From: QHVT01 sp036387915
Lineage (GTDB): Bacteria > Acidobacteriota > Thermoanaerobaculia > Gp7-AA8
NCBI GenBank assembly: GCA_036387915.1
Contig: DASVSV010000419.1
Coordinates: 1-54,274, forward strand
Direction: 5' to 3'
Length of the DNA stretch: 54,274 nucleotides
Within the stretch, counting starts at the first letter, position 1; each line of letters opens with the position of its first letter. The translations under genes were made by a program, and so were the position numbers. A model generated the notes under the pieces. That model did not search any database and was not told where the DNA came from. It was given only the letters and a program-made list of their open reading frames with translations. This document shows positions 17,891-27,002 of the stretch, piece after piece.

Positions 17891-18202
17891 ATGTCGGAGT
17901 TCATTCCAGTCGCGAGCGTCACGGAGTTGCCCCTCGGCCGGGCGAAATCGTTTCAGGCCGGCGGGAAGATCATCGCCCTGTATCACACCGCGAACGGCTT
18001 CTTCGCCACCGACAACACCTGCCCGCATCGCGGCGGACCGCTCGCCGAAGGAGACCTCATCGGCGACGAGATCAACTGTCCGTGGCACCTCTGGGGCTTC
18101 GACGTGAAGACCGGACTCTGCGCCGGCAATCCGGAGATCGCCGTCGCGACGCACGAGCTGCGCGTCGACGGGGACCAGCTCCTGGTGAGGGTCTCGCAGT
18201 GA
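17891..18202 (+). CDS. Rieske [2Fe-2S] ferredoxin-like protein
   Basis: A 103-residue soluble protein that is essentially a single Rieske domain. The cluster ligands are CPHRGG (C44, H46) and CPWHLWGFD (C63, H66), the NirD/biphenyl-dioxygenase-ferredoxin type. It has no signal peptide or membrane anchor, so it acts in the cytoplasm as an electron carrier or small subunit. Its stop overlaps the following hydrolase gene's GTG by GTGA, indicating coupling. No dioxygenase or nitrite reductase large subunit is nearby, so the partner is unknown. Confidence 0.9.
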   Translation: MSEFIPVASVTELPLGRAKSFQAGGKIIALYHTANGFFATDNTCPHRGGPLAEGDLIGDEINCPWHLWGFDVKTGLCAGNPEIAVATHELRVDGDQLLVRVSQ

Positions 18203-18834
18203 ACCCGAAGCCGATCCGCCACGTCGATCTCTACGGCAGCGCCGGCCGTCTCGAGGCGATCTACCGCGACCTGCAGGACCCCGCGGCCGTGGCCGTGGTC
18301 TGCCATCCGCACCCGCTGGGCGGCGGGACGCTGCACAACAAAGTCGTCTTCCGCGCCGCGCGCGGACTCGAGGCCGCGAACGTGGCCACGCTGCGCTTCA
18401 ACTTCCGCGGCGTCGGCGCGAGTGGCGGCACGCACGACGAAGGGAACGCCGAGGTGACCGACGTGAACGCGGCCATTACTTGGGCGAGGAAGAAGCATCC
18501 GGGAAAGAAGCTCATCGTGGGCGGCTTCTCGTTCGGCGCGTGGGTGTCGAGCCGCGCCGCGTGCGAGATCCCCGAGGTCGACGCCGTGTTCCTGATCGGT
18601 ACGCCGGTCAACAAATACGACTTCAGCTACCTGCGCTCGTGCGAGAAACCGATGCTGTTCATCCACGGCACGCAGGACGAGCACGGCGACGTCAACAAGC
18701 TCGAGAAACTCATCCCCCACGTGCGCAACGCGGAGAGCGTGATCATCACCGGCGCGGATCACTTCTTCACGAAACAGCTCGAGGCGCTGGAGGAGACGAT
18801 GCGAGGTTGGGCCGAAGAGTTATTGGAAGCTTGA
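18199..18834 (+). CDS. Alpha/beta hydrolase (CHPHP/serine hydrolase family)
   Basis: A 211-residue protein with the features of the small COG2945-type hydrolases: CHPHPLGGGTLHNKVV near the N-terminus, RFNFRGVGASGG, the nucleophile elbow GGFSFGAWVS, an acid region in FIHGTQDEHGD and the histidine in GADHFF. The catalytic Ser, Asp and His are thus all plausible. The start is a GTG overlapping the Rieske stop codon. The substrate is unknown; family members are usually cytoplasmic esterase-like enzymes. Confidence 0.85.
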   Translation: MNPKPIRHVDLYGSAGRLEAIYRDLQDPAAVAVVCHPHPLGGGTLHNKVVFRAARGLEAANVATLRFNFRGVGASGGTHDEGNAEVTDVNAAITWARKKHPGKKLIVGGFSFGAWVSSRAACEIPEVDAVFLIGTPVNKYDFSYLRSCEKPMLFIHGTQDEHGDVNKLEKLIPHVRNAESVIITGADHFFTKQLEALEETMRGWAEELLEA

Positions 18835-18882
18835 CTTCTATGCTGATACGGCATATTGTCTCTTTCAAGGTGCCCCGGCTCT

Positions 18883-19632
18883 TTAACCTCCTTGCGTGAC
18901 CCCCTTCTCCTGTTGGCGCTTCCCCGCCGGGGCACCTCCTAGCGCCACTCGCAAAAACCGCAGTCCCAGGATCGTCCGCGAGCCGTGCCACGTGAAGAGG
19001 TGGCCGGGGAACGGGCCGATCGTGCGCGCGTCGATCGCCGCCGCATCCTCCTCGGTGAAGAGATACGGCTCGTCAGGCAGGAAGACGACGTCGGGACGCA
19101 TCGCCAGCACGTCTTCGAGTGCGAGCTGCGGATAGCGCGTGCGGTCGCCGAGGACGTTCGTGCCGCCGGCCGCTTCGACGAGATGCGAGACGTACGTGTC
19201 GCCGCCGCACCACATCCACGGGTTCTTCCAGATCGGCACCGCGAACGTGAACGCCTCGCGCGGCATGTTCGCGAGCTCCGCCTGCAGCGCGCCGATCAAC
19301 GTCGCCGCCTGCTCACGCCGATCGTGCAGTTCGCCGAGCTGCGCGATCAACGCCGCTACGTCGTCGACGCTCTTCGGCTCGGACAGCACCACGCGCGCGA
19401 ACTGCTCGATCGCCTCGCCATGACGACGCAGGTTCTCCTCGGTGTTCATGTGCACGAGGTCGGGACGCAGCGCGCGAATCTCCTCCACCCGCGGATTCTT
19501 CGTCCCGCCAACGCGCGGCAGCGCCAGGTCCGGCGGAAAGATGCAGAAGTCGGTGATCGCAACCAGGTCCCCGCCCGCGCCGAGGTCGAACAGCGTTTCG
19601 GTCAGCGAGGGAACGAGGGAGACGACGCGCAT
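18883..19632 (-). CDS. BtuF-like helical-backbone metal/cobalamin-binding protein without signal peptide
   Basis: A 249-residue protein beginning MRVVSLVPSLTETLFDLG, the first strand of class III periplasmic binding proteins such as BtuF. It keeps RVGGTKNPRVEEIRALRPDLV, a long connecting helix and VEAAGGTNVLGD. No signal sequence precedes the domain: translation starts directly at the fold, and a TACGAT hexamer lies 8 nt upstream. It is therefore predicted to stay in the cytoplasm or to be exported another way. No BtuCD transporter genes are adjacent. An alternative start 132 bases upstream adds only arginine-rich text, not a signal peptide. Confidence 0.75.
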   Translation of the reverse strand: MRVVSLVPSLTETLFDLGAGGDLVAITDFCIFPPDLALPRVGGTKNPRVEEIRALRPDLVHMNTEENLRRHGEAIEQFARVVLSEPKSVDDVAALIAQLGELHDRREQAATLIGALQAELANMPREAFTFAVPIWKNPWMWCGGDTYVSHLVEAAGGTNVLGDRTRYPQLALEDVLAMRPDVVFLPDEPYLFTEEDAAAIDARTIGPFPGHLFTWHGSRTILGLRFLRVALGGAPAGKRQQEKGVTQGG

Positions 19633-19640
19633 CGCGCGCG

Positions 19641-19646
19641 ATCGTA
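19641..19646 (-). promoter_or_regulatory. TAnnnT hexamer before the BtuF-like gene
   Basis: TACGAT on the minus strand, 8 nt before the ATG, with no ribosome binding site. Confidence 0.45.
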
Positions 19647-19729
19647 ACGCGAAGCGTTGACGGCTCGTCATCCCTAGCCGAGGCACTGCGCGAGGCACAG
19701 CGATAGATCGAAAGAAACCAGCCACCCTT

Positions 19730-19912
19730 CTGTCGCCCGCTACGCGGGCTGGAGAAATGATCAACGCCTTCCCCCGGCTGAAAGCCGGGGGCTATGTCCT
19801 CACGCCCGCTACGCGGGCAAGCCTGCCGCCGTAGGCGGCTCCAGGTAATAGCCCCCGGCTTTCAGCCGGGGGTTGGCCCGTACCGCCCAACAGCCCGCGT
19901 AGCGGGCGACAG
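19730..19912. repeat. R2 nested palindromes (CCCCCGGCTTTCAGCCGGGGG family), copy 1
   Basis: Outer arms CTGTCGCCCGCTACGCGGGCT and its complement enclose two facing hairpins of the CCCCCGGCTGAAAGCCGGGGG type. The same modules recur at 33094-33338. It makes up much of the gap between 19633 and 20120, which holds no gene. Confidence 0.9.
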
Positions 19913-20012
19913 ATACGGAAGTTTCTTAGAAGCGTCGAGTCGAGGGACCTGGGTGGGCGAAGAGGCGCTGTATGCGTCGCGCTCGATGACGAAGCGCGCT
20001 CGCCTTCATCAG

Positions 20013-20120
20013 TCCCCTCTCCCCGCGCACGGGGAGAGGGCTAGGGTGAGGGGCGCCCTTTTGCCAAGCGCCACAACCCCTCACCCTAACCCTCTCCCCG
20101 CTCTTCGCGGGGAGAGGGGA
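20013..20120. repeat. R3 long palindrome (CCCTCTCCCCG type)
   Basis: Left part TCCCCTCTCCCCGCGCACGG and right part CTCTTCGCGGGGAGAGGGGA each form a hairpin, and together they form an interrupted palindrome with GGGTGAGGGG/CCCCTCACCC inside. It abuts the stop codon of the DUF11 gene and could act as its transcription end. Confidence 0.9.
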
Positions 20121-20879
20121 CTATTTTGGCGGCGCCGGCGTCGCCGCCTTGGCCATGTTGTCCAGCGGCTTGGAGTCGTGGTTCTGTTCCGAGCGGATGC
20201 GGGCGTCGATTCGTGCGGCGGACTTGCCGCGCGCGGAGATTGACGACTTGGCTCCCGCGGGGAACGTCGCGCGGGTGCAGGCGACGCCGGTGGCGGAGGG
20301 GGCGCACTTCCAGCCGGTGCCCGACGCGAGGGTGGCGTGCTCGAGGACGATCAGTACGTCGCGTGCGGCGTCCGGGCCGTCGTTGCGGACGTCGAACGTG
20401 ATCCGCTCCGCGTCCGTTGCAGGACGGGCGGTCATGGACATCTCCGCGTTGGTCTTGCTGACGCGCAGCGCCAGATTCTCGTCGCGGCGGTTGCCGAGGC
20501 GTTTCGGGTCGGTGCTCTTTGCGGAGACGGTGGCGCCGACGCGCAGCGTCATGGCGCTCGGCTGCGGCGCGGCCAGCGTCACCTTGAATTCCGCCTCGGC
20601 GCCCGCGGGCAGCGTGGGCGCGGTGCAGGCGAAGCCGTAGCCGAAGCGCGGCCCCTGCGCGTCGCACGTCCATTCCGGCGGCGCGGCGACGGTGCGCAGC
20701 AAACTGGAGGCGTTCGTCCCCGAATTCACCTTCACCGATTCCGCGGCGTCGGGACCGTGATTGCGCACGCGGACCGTGAACGAATACGTCTCGTCGGTCC
20801 GCACTTCGTTTTTGCTCGGCGCAACCGCGACGATCTCGAGGTCGGCGGTGAGCGCGAGGAGGAGGACGGGCAGGATCAT
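20121..20879 (-). CDS. Secreted DUF11/CARDB-type beta-sandwich protein
   Basis: A 252-residue protein with a short signal peptide (MILPVLLLALTADL) and two immunoglobulin-like DUF11 repeats. The first (about 12-110) contains the motif VRVRNHGPDAAESVKV and a cysteine pair (WTCDAQG, FACTAP). The second (about 140-235) contains FDVRNDGPDAARDV and another cysteine pair. Such repeats form extracellular stalks or adhesion modules. It is a paralogue of the gene upstream (same N-terminus, same domain order) but lacks that protein's C-terminal domain. It is the last gene of the minus-strand operon. Confidence 0.8.
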   Translation of the reverse strand: MILPVLLLALTADLEIVAVAPSKNEVRTDETYSFTVRVRNHGPDAAESVKVNSGTNASSLLRTVAAPPEWTCDAQGPRFGYGFACTAPTLPAGAEAEFKVTLAAPQPSAMTLRVGATVSAKSTDPKRLGNRRDENLALRVSKTNAEMSMTARPATDAERITFDVRNDGPDAARDVLIVLEHATLASGTGWKCAPSATGVACTRATFPAGAKSSISARGKSAARIDARIRSEQNHDSKPLDNMAKAATPAPPK

Positions 20880-20892
20880 CGGTCGATTGGTC

Positions 20893-22421
20893 TCACTGTG
20901 GCGTGACGAGGGTGACGTGATGGGTCACGTTGTTGGTGATGCTGATGAACGCCCACAGTCGAACAACGGGATCGACCGGCTCGATTTCCACGCGCAGCGG
21001 CTCGAGGTCGGCCAGAGGGAGGAGTTGCGACAGCTCGTCCTGCGCAAACGCCGGATGCGCCGGCAGCAACGCCGTCGTCGTCACGCGCGGCGAGAACTGC
21101 CGCAGCTCGCGAACGACCGTCAGCCGTGGCTCCAACTCGTCGCCCGAATAGATCCGGATCCGGGCCAGCGCGCCGTCGCGCCCATCCGCGTCGTAGATGC
21201 GCAGCGTGTGGCGGTACTGCGCCCCGACGGGGACGTTCAGCAGCGCGATGACGTCGCTCCTAAAGTCGCCGTCGCGGACGACCGGGATCTCCGCGCCCGC
21301 GGTCGTGTCGACACGCGCCGCGTCGTAGAGTCGCGCGTTGAAACGGAACTTGTTCGCGTCCGCGGGACGGACGTAAAAGTACTGGCCGGTCGCGAAACGC
21401 GAGGGAAGCACGAGGTGCGCGAAGGCGTTCATCTGCCGGCGCACGGGCGGCGGCGTGTAGCCGCAGGCCATTCCAATGAACTGGCAAGGGTGTGCGCGAA
21501 CTGCGGCTGCTCGTCGGCCAGGATCAGGGCGGCGATCTCCGTGCGCCACGCGCCGCTGCCGCCCTGGAGAAATTCGGTCGTGACCGGCAGCAGCATGCGC
21601 TGCCAGTTCGCGGCCGATCCGACGGCGATGCTGGGGGTTGCGATGTTGTTGCCGTTGACCGAGTCGCGGTTCGCCTCCGCTCGCACGCGGGCGTCGATGG
21701 ACAGCCGCGCCTCGCGCGCCGGCGCCGTGCCGCGCACGAGAATGGGCGCGGACATACCCGCGCGCAGCTCCGGACGGCTGCAGAGCACATTCTCACCAGC
21801 CGGTATGCAGTTCCATCCGGCCCCCGACGCGGTCACGGCGAAAATGTTGCCGAGCGTGCTGTCGCCAATCGGAGTGATGGCCACGACGACGTCGTGCGCG
21901 TCGTCCGGCCCTTCGTTCCGCACGTCGAACGTGGCCCGCACCTCGCCTCCTTCCGGGATGGGATTCCGCTCGAGCGCCACCGTCACGGCGAGATCCGAGT
22001 GACGCTGCGGGTGGAGGAGCTCCATGTCGACATTCAGGGAGTTGTTGCTGAAGGAAGGATCAACGACGAACCCGTTGATGTTCGCGCCGACGCGATACTC
22101 GATCGGCGTCGGCTGCGGCGCGGTCAGCATGACCGAGAGCTCCGCTTCCGCGCCTGCCGCGAACGAGGGCGTGCGGCACTCGACGGCCGAAGATCCCGGG
22201 CCGCGGCATGTCCATCCGGCGGGTGCCTCGACGGAGAGGACCATCCCGGGCGCGTTGCCGCCAATGCTGACGACGGTGTCGGGTGCGGCGTCGGGTCCGG
22301 CGTTGCGGACGCGCGCCGTGACGCGAAACGTCTCGTCGTACATCACGGCGGTCTTGCTGGGAGTGACGGAGAAAACCTGGAGGTCGGCGGTCGCGGCCAA
22401 CACGAGGAGAGGGAGGATCAC
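20893..22421 (-). pseudogene. DUF11 repeat protein gene interrupted by a frameshift
   Basis: The 5' part encodes a signal peptide (MILPLLVLAATADL) and two DUF11 repeats (RVRNAGPDAAPDTV and FDVRNEGPDDAHDV), then reads into WRTEIAALILADEQPQFAHT and ends out of frame near 21429. From about 21475 the other frame continues with CGYTPPPVRRQMNAFAHLVL through to ISITNNVTHHVTLVTPQ. This terminal domain looks genuine, so a one-base deletion or equivalent near 21465-21485 has split the gene. A full product would be about 508 residues. It could be a real pseudogene, phase variation or a sequencing error. The start overlaps dppC by ATGA. Confidence 0.75.
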
Positions 22422-23245
22422 CGCATTAGTTTGCGATATTTCGGGTCCAGCGCGTCAATCAAGCCGTCGCCGAGGAAGTTCAGGCCCATCACGGCGAGCA
22501 TGATCGCGGCGCCGGGGAAGATGGCCAGATGGTTGGCCAGGCCGAGGTAGCGGCGGCCGGCGGTGAGCATCGAGCCCCACGACGGCGTCGGCGGCTGCAC
22601 TCCCAGGCCGAGGAAGCTCAGCGCCGCCTCAGCCAGAATCACGCCGCCCAGTCCGAGCGTGGCCATGACGATCACCGGATTGATGATGTTCGGCAGCACG
22701 TGCAGGATGATCACCCGCGGCGACCTCGCGCCCATGGCCTTGGCCGCGGTGACGTACTCCATCTCGCGCACCTTCAGCACCTGCCCGCGCACGAGGCGCG
22801 CGTAACCGACCCAGGCCGTGACCACCAGCGCCAGGATGACGTTGTTCAGACTGGGGCCCAGCACCGCCACCAGCGCGATGGCCAGCAGAATCCCCGGAAA
22901 CGACAGCAGGATGTCGCAGATGCGCATCACGATCAGGTCCGCGAAGCCGCCGAAGTAGCCGGCGATCGAGCCGAGCGTGACGCCGATCAGGGACGCAAGC
23001 AGCACGACGCTGAAGCCCACGCGCAGGGAAACGCGCGCGCCGAAGAAGATGCGCGACAGCACGTCGCGCCCGAGGTCGTCGAGGCCCAGCGGATGCGCCT
23101 TCGACGGCGCTTCGAGCCGGCGCGACGTGTCCTGCACGTTCGGGTCGTGCGGCGCGAGCAGCGGCGCGGCTAGTGCCGAGATCACCAGCACGAGCGTCAG
23201 CAGCAGGCCGGCGGTGAACGCGAAGTTCTTCAGGAGGCGTTTCAC
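22418..23245 (-). CDS. dppC: DppC/OppC-type ABC transporter permease
   Basis: A 275-residue inner-membrane permease of peptide/nickel/oligosaccharide importers. It begins at a GTG that overlaps the dppB stop, shows an N-terminal membrane segment, HPLGLDDLGRDVLSRIFFGAR, and the EAA loop EYVTAAKAMGARSPRVIILHVLPN that contacts the ATPase, and ends with GDGLIDALDPKYR. Only the two permeases are encoded here, so the binding protein and ATPases must be elsewhere. It is followed, overlapping, by the frameshifted DUF11 gene. Confidence 0.93.
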   Translation of the reverse strand: MKRLLKNFAFTAGLLLTLVLVISALAAPLLAPHDPNVQDTSRRLEAPSKAHPLGLDDLGRDVLSRIFFGARVSLRVGFSVVLLASLIGVTLGSIAGYFGGFADLIVMRICDILLSFPGILLAIALVAVLGPSLNNVILALVVTAWVGYARLVRGQVLKVREMEYVTAAKAMGARSPRVIILHVLPNIINPVIVMATLGLGGVILAEAALSFLGLGVQPPTPSWGSMLTAGRRYLGLANHLAIFPGAAIMLAVMGLNFLGDGLIDALDPKYRKLMR

Positions 23246-24165
23246 TGCAGTTTGATCCTCGGGTCGACGATCCCGTACAGCAGATCGCTGATGAAGTTCA
23301 CCATGATGTAGGTCAGGGCGATCACCAGGATCGACGCCTGCACCTGCGGGTAATCGCGCGTGGTGATCGACTGGATGAGCAATCGTCCCAGTCCCGGCCA
23401 CGAGAAAATCTGTTCGGTGATGATCGCGCCGGTGAGCAGCGAGCCGAACTGCAGCGCGAGGATGGTGATGACCGGGATCAGCGCGTTCTTCAGCGCGTGC
23501 CGGAAGATCGCTCTCGCACGCGTGACGCCCTTTGCGATCGCGGTGGTGACGTAGAGCTGCCCCAGCTCGTCCGCGAGGCTGACGCGGATCATGCGCGTGA
23601 GGATCGCGGCCAGCGCCAGGCCCATGGTGATCGAGGGCAGGACCAGCGATTTCAGTCCTTCCTCACGTCCGGACACGGGAAACCATTGCCGGTTGATGGC
23701 GAAGGCGATGATCAGCAGCGGCCCGAACCAGAAGCTCGGCATCGAGACGCCGATCAGCGCGAAGAATCGCGCCACGTTGTCGATCCATGAGTTGCGATAA
23801 ATGGCCGAGATGATCCCTAGTGGAAACGCGACCAGCAGCGCGACCAGCATCGAGCCGAAGGCGAGCTGCATCGTGGCCGGGTAGCGTGCGCCGATCTCCT
23901 TCGCCACGCTTTCGTTCGTCCGGAACGAGCGGCCGAGGTCGCCGCAGGCCAGGCTGGTGATGTACGTGACGTACTGTTTCCAGAGCGGCTGGTCGAGCCC
24001 CAGGGACTTGCGGATGCTGGCCACGTCCTCGGGGCGGGCGCCCTCACCGGCGATCTGCACCGCCGGGTCGCCCGGGATGAGGTGGATCAGCGAAAAAATG
24101 AGCGTCAGGATCCCGAGGGTAATCGGGATCATCTGCAGGAGTCTTCGAATGATGTACTGCGTCAT
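23242..24165 (-). CDS. dppB: DppB/OppB-type ABC transporter permease
   Basis: A 307-residue permease with six predicted membrane segments. The N-terminus MTQYIIRRLLQMIPITLGI and IHLIPGDPA are typical of DppB proteins, as are GSLLTGAIITEQIFSWPGLGRL and the C-terminal YGIVDPRI. It would pair with DppC to import peptides or similar solutes. It starts 29 bases after tldE ends, so it is likely part of the same minus-strand transcript. Confidence 0.93.
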   Translation of the reverse strand: MTQYIIRRLLQMIPITLGILTLIFSLIHLIPGDPAVQIAGEGARPEDVASIRKSLGLDQPLWKQYVTYITSLACGDLGRSFRTNESVAKEIGARYPATMQLAFGSMLVALLVAFPLGIISAIYRNSWIDNVARFFALIGVSMPSFWFGPLLIIAFAINRQWFPVSGREEGLKSLVLPSITMGLALAAILTRMIRVSLADELGQLYVTTAIAKGVTRARAIFRHALKNALIPVITILALQFGSLLTGAIITEQIFSWPGLGRLLIQSITTRDYPQVQASILVIALTYIMVNFISDLLYGIVDPRIKLQ

Positions 24166-24194
24166 TGCTTACGAGGCGGCGGTCACTGCAACTT

Positions 24195-25550
24195 CTATGT
24201 CATCTCCTGTTTGCCGGTGAAGTTCCAGCCGCGAATCTTCACCGTGGGGGCCAGGGTCCCGCCGAACATGTTGTACCAGGTGCCGACGATCCGGCGCTCG
24301 CGGGAGAGCGATTCGACGTTCGAGAACGCCTCCAGCATCGACTGCGTCCAGCGCAGGTTCGGCAGCCGCGCGGCGACTTTTCCGTCGCGGATGAGGAACG
24401 TGCCGTCGCGCGTGGTGCCGGTCATGAGCGCGGTCTTCGGCTCGAGCAATCCGTTCACGTAGTTGAAGCGCGTCACCCAGATGCCGAGCTTCGTCGAGGC
24501 GATCATCTCCTCGCGCGTCGAGTCGCCGCCGGCCATGGCGATGTGAAACGCCGCGCCGTGCTCGGGCGAGCCGAGGTGCCACGCATTGGCCGTCGTGGCG
24601 AGGCCGAGGCGGTCCGCCCATGCCTTGTCGAGCGTCGGCGTCCGCACGATGCCGTTGTCGATCAGGGCGACGCGGCGCTTCGGCAATCCCTCGATGTCGA
24701 ACGGGAAGGGGAGGAACGCCGGATCGAGCGAGTCGTCTACCAGCGTGACGTTCTCGCCGAGAACGCGCTTGCCGAGGTTGCCGACGAAGAAGGACGAGCC
24801 GTCCTCGAACGACTGGCCGGTGAACGCGATCATGTTTAGCCAGTCGAACACCTCCGCCAGCGCGGGCGGCTCGAGGATGACGTCGTACGGACCGGGCTCG
24901 AGGTCTTCGATCGCATCCGCGGCCAGCGTCGCCTTCAGCGTGGCCTCGGCGCCGAGCTCCGCGAGGTCGACCCGCGACGACGCGCGCTCCCGTTTCGTCG
25001 CGTAGCCGGAGCCGTTCCTGCCGATGGCGATCACGGTGGCGTCGGCGTCGGTCATGCGCGTCCAGCGCCGCACGCCGTGCGTGTTTGCGCAGGCGACCGA
25101 GGCGGAGCCGGTGGCGTATGCGCCGGCAAAGTGCACGTCCGCGGCGTGGCGGTCGAACATCTCCCGCAGTGCCTGCGCCTTTTCCATCGGCGCGATGGCG
25201 GCCGTGGCCTCGTCGAACGCGTCGACGTGCGGCAGCGGCTCGTTGTCGCGATACAGACCCTGGAACGACGGCACGGGGTTGGAGTGCTTGGCCGCCTCGC
25301 GCGCGAGCGACGCGGTGCGCGCGATCTCGTCCTGTTCGAAGACGGTGGTCGTGGCCACGCCCATCGCGCCGTTGACGATCACGCGCAGCGTCAGCGACGC
25401 GCTCTCCTCCGACATGTTCTGGTGGAGCTGCGAGTTCGCGAAGCGGCTGATGTTGTGGTCGACGGAGATGAACGCGGCGTCCGCCTCATCGGCCCCCGCG
25501 GCCGCGAGAGCGCGCTCGAGGATGTCGAAGGAGCCGCGTTCGTCTCGCAT
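24195..25550 (-). CDS. pmbA: TldE/PmbA-family protein (metallopeptidase partner)
   Basis: A 451-residue TldD/PmbA family protein. It lacks the HExxxH zinc motif present in the TldD encoded upstream, which is the known division of labour: TldD is the catalytic subunit and TldE the partner of a heterodimeric protease that trims modified peptides. Recognisable blocks include the N-terminal SRFANSQLHQN, the segment LTLRVIVNGAMGVA, and GTTRDGTFLIRDGKV near the C-terminus. The ATG lies 2 bases after the stop of the UDP-sugar dehydrogenase gene, which separates it from tldD. Confidence 0.88.
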   Translation of the reverse strand: MRDERGSFDILERALAAAGADEADAAFISVDHNISRFANSQLHQNMSEESASLTLRVIVNGAMGVATTTVFEQDEIARTASLAREAAKHSNPVPSFQGLYRDNEPLPHVDAFDEATAAIAPMEKAQALREMFDRHAADVHFAGAYATGSASVACANTHGVRRWTRMTDADATVIAIGRNGSGYATKRERASSRVDLAELGAEATLKATLAADAIEDLEPGPYDVILEPPALAEVFDWLNMIAFTGQSFEDGSSFFVGNLGKRVLGENVTLVDDSLDPAFLPFPFDIEGLPKRRVALIDNGIVRTPTLDKAWADRLGLATTANAWHLGSPEHGAAFHIAMAGGDSTREEMIASTKLGIWVTRFNYVNGLLEPKTALMTGTTRDGTFLIRDGKVAARLPNLRWTQSMLEAFSNVESLSRERRIVGTWYNMFGGTLAPTVKIRGWNFTGKQEMT

Positions 25551-25552
25551 CG

Positions 25553-26890
25553 TCAGGCGCGGACGAGGGTCGTCGTCTCCCCGAGCTCCGTCGACGGTAC
25601 GGCGTTGCGCGTGTCGATCAGCAGGTCCACTTTGCTGTAGAGCGAGGCGTCCTTGAACTGCTCGTGCGGCGTGGAGAGGAGGACGGCGTCGTACTTGCCG
25701 AATTCGTCCGCCGTGCACGGCACCGAGGCCAGGTCGAGGTCAAATTTGCGCTTCCGCTTCGCCACCGGGATGTACGGGTCGCAGTACGAGACGTCGGCGC
25801 CCCGCTCGCGCAGCAGCTCGATCAGCTCGAACGACGGCGACTCGCGGTCGTCGTCGATGTTCGGCTTGTACGACAGTCCGAGGACGAGGACCTTCGCGTC
25901 CCGCGTGCTCTTTCCCTTCGCGTTCAACGCCTCGGTGGCCCGGTCGATCACGTAGCGCGGCATGCCGGTGTTGATCTCGCCGGCCAGCTCGATGAAGCGC
26001 GCCCACGTCCCGTGCTCCGCCGCTTTCCAGGCGAGATAGAACGGGTCGAGCGGGATGCAGTGGCCGCCCAGTCCCGGTCCCGGGTAGAAGGGCATGAAGC
26101 CGAACGGCTTCGTGCTGGCCGCGGCGATCACTTCCCACACATTGATTCCCATCCGTTCGAACACGACCTTCAGCTCGTTGACCAGGGCGATGTTCACGGA
26201 GCGGAAGATGTTCTCGAGCAGCTTCGCCGACTCCGCCACTTCGGCCGTCGAGACGGGGACGATGTTGTCGATCGCGGAGCGATAGAGCGCGACCGCAGCG
26301 CGCAGCGACGGCGGGTCGATGCCGCCGACGACTTTGGGGATGTTCTTCGTGTTGAAGCGCTCGTTGCCCGGGTCTTCGCGCTCGGGCGAGAAGGCCAGGA
26401 AAAAGTCGGTGCCGCAGACGAGTCCTTTGTCGGTGAAACGCGTCAGCAGCTCTTCGCGCGTCGTGCCCGGATACGTCGTCGACTCGAGCACGACCAGCTG
26501 CCCTTTGCGCATGTGCTTCGCGACCGCCTCCGCCGTCATGACGACGTACGAGAGGTCCGGCTCGCGGTGCACGCCGAGCGGCGTCGGGACGCAGATCAGA
26601 ATGGCATCGCACTCCGCCAGACGCTCGTACTCGGTCGTCGCCTCGGCCCGTCCGCTGTTGAACGCGGCGGCCACGCGCTGCGGGCCGATGTGGCGGATGT
26701 ACGACTCGCCGCGGCCGAGGGCCGTGACTTTCTTCGGATCGACGTCGAAGCCGATGACCCGGAAGCCGCTCTCCCAGAAAAGGAGCACGAGCGGCAGGCC
26801 AACGTAGCCGAGACCGATCACGCCGACGGTGGCGTTGCGGGTCTCGATCGAATCGAGCAGGGACTGGACGGGTTCGGGGTTCTGGGTCAT
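25553..26890 (-). CDS. Nucleotide-sugar dehydrogenase (UDP-GlcNAc 6-dehydrogenase, WbpA-like)
   Basis: A 445-residue enzyme with an N-terminal Rossmann motif VIGLGYVGLPLVLLF (24-38) and the catalytic-cysteine block GPGLGGHCIPLDPFYLAWKA (Cys278), which in WbpA/WbpO-type enzymes oxidises C6 of UDP-N-acetylhexosamine to a uronic acid. The text GLSYKPNIDDDRESPS marks the C-terminal UDP-binding domain. Its product would feed the surface-glycan genes further right. It sits between tldD and tldE, an odd location. ATG 26890 was preferred over ATG 26905 because TATGGT lies 10 nt before it. Confidence 0.9.
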   Translation of the reverse strand: MTQNPEPVQSLLDSIETRNATVGVIGLGYVGLPLVLLFWESGFRVIGFDVDPKKVTALGRGESYIRHIGPQRVAAAFNSGRAEATTEYERLAECDAILICVPTPLGVHREPDLSYVVMTAEAVAKHMRKGQLVVLESTTYPGTTREELLTRFTDKGLVCGTDFFLAFSPEREDPGNERFNTKNIPKVVGGIDPPSLRAAVALYRSAIDNIVPVSTAEVAESAKLLENIFRSVNIALVNELKVVFERMGINVWEVIAAASTKPFGFMPFYPGPGLGGHCIPLDPFYLAWKAAEHGTWARFIELAGEINTGMPRYVIDRATEALNAKGKSTRDAKVLVLGLSYKPNIDDDRESPSFELIELLRERGADVSYCDPYIPVAKRKRKFDLDLASVPCTADEFGKYDAVLLSTPHEQFKDASLYSKVDLLIDTRNAVPSTELGETTTLVRA

Positions 26891-26900
26891 GCGGGGCGGC

Positions 26901-26906
26901 ACCATA
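26901..26906 (-). promoter_or_regulatory. TAnnnT hexamer before the nucleotide-sugar dehydrogenase
   Basis: TATGGT in TTGATATGGT on the minus strand, 10 nt before ATG 26890. It overlaps the alternative ATG at 26905, which argues against that start. Confidence 0.45.
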
Positions 26907-26912
26907 TCAAAA

Positions 26913-26998
26913 CAGTCTCATAGGCTCATAGGTGCATAGGCGCATAGAGAGAGTTCTCTGAGCCTGTGAGACTGTGAGCCTATGAGACTGTGAGACTG
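26913..26998. repeat. Low-complexity CATAGGCTCATAG / CTATGAGCCTATGAG inverted repeat
   Basis: CAGTCTCATAGGCTCATA faces TATGAGCCTATGAGACTG, with extra partial units on each side. It lies between tldD and the dehydrogenase gene and could form a hairpin. Confidence 0.85.
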
Positions 26999-27002
26999 CT
27001 TC

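Noticed and set aside
19730..20120. A riboswitch or structured regulatory RNA upstream of the BtuF-like gene (cobalamin type)
   Set aside because: The sequence is made of palindromes that recur elsewhere, and no B12-box-like core was seen.
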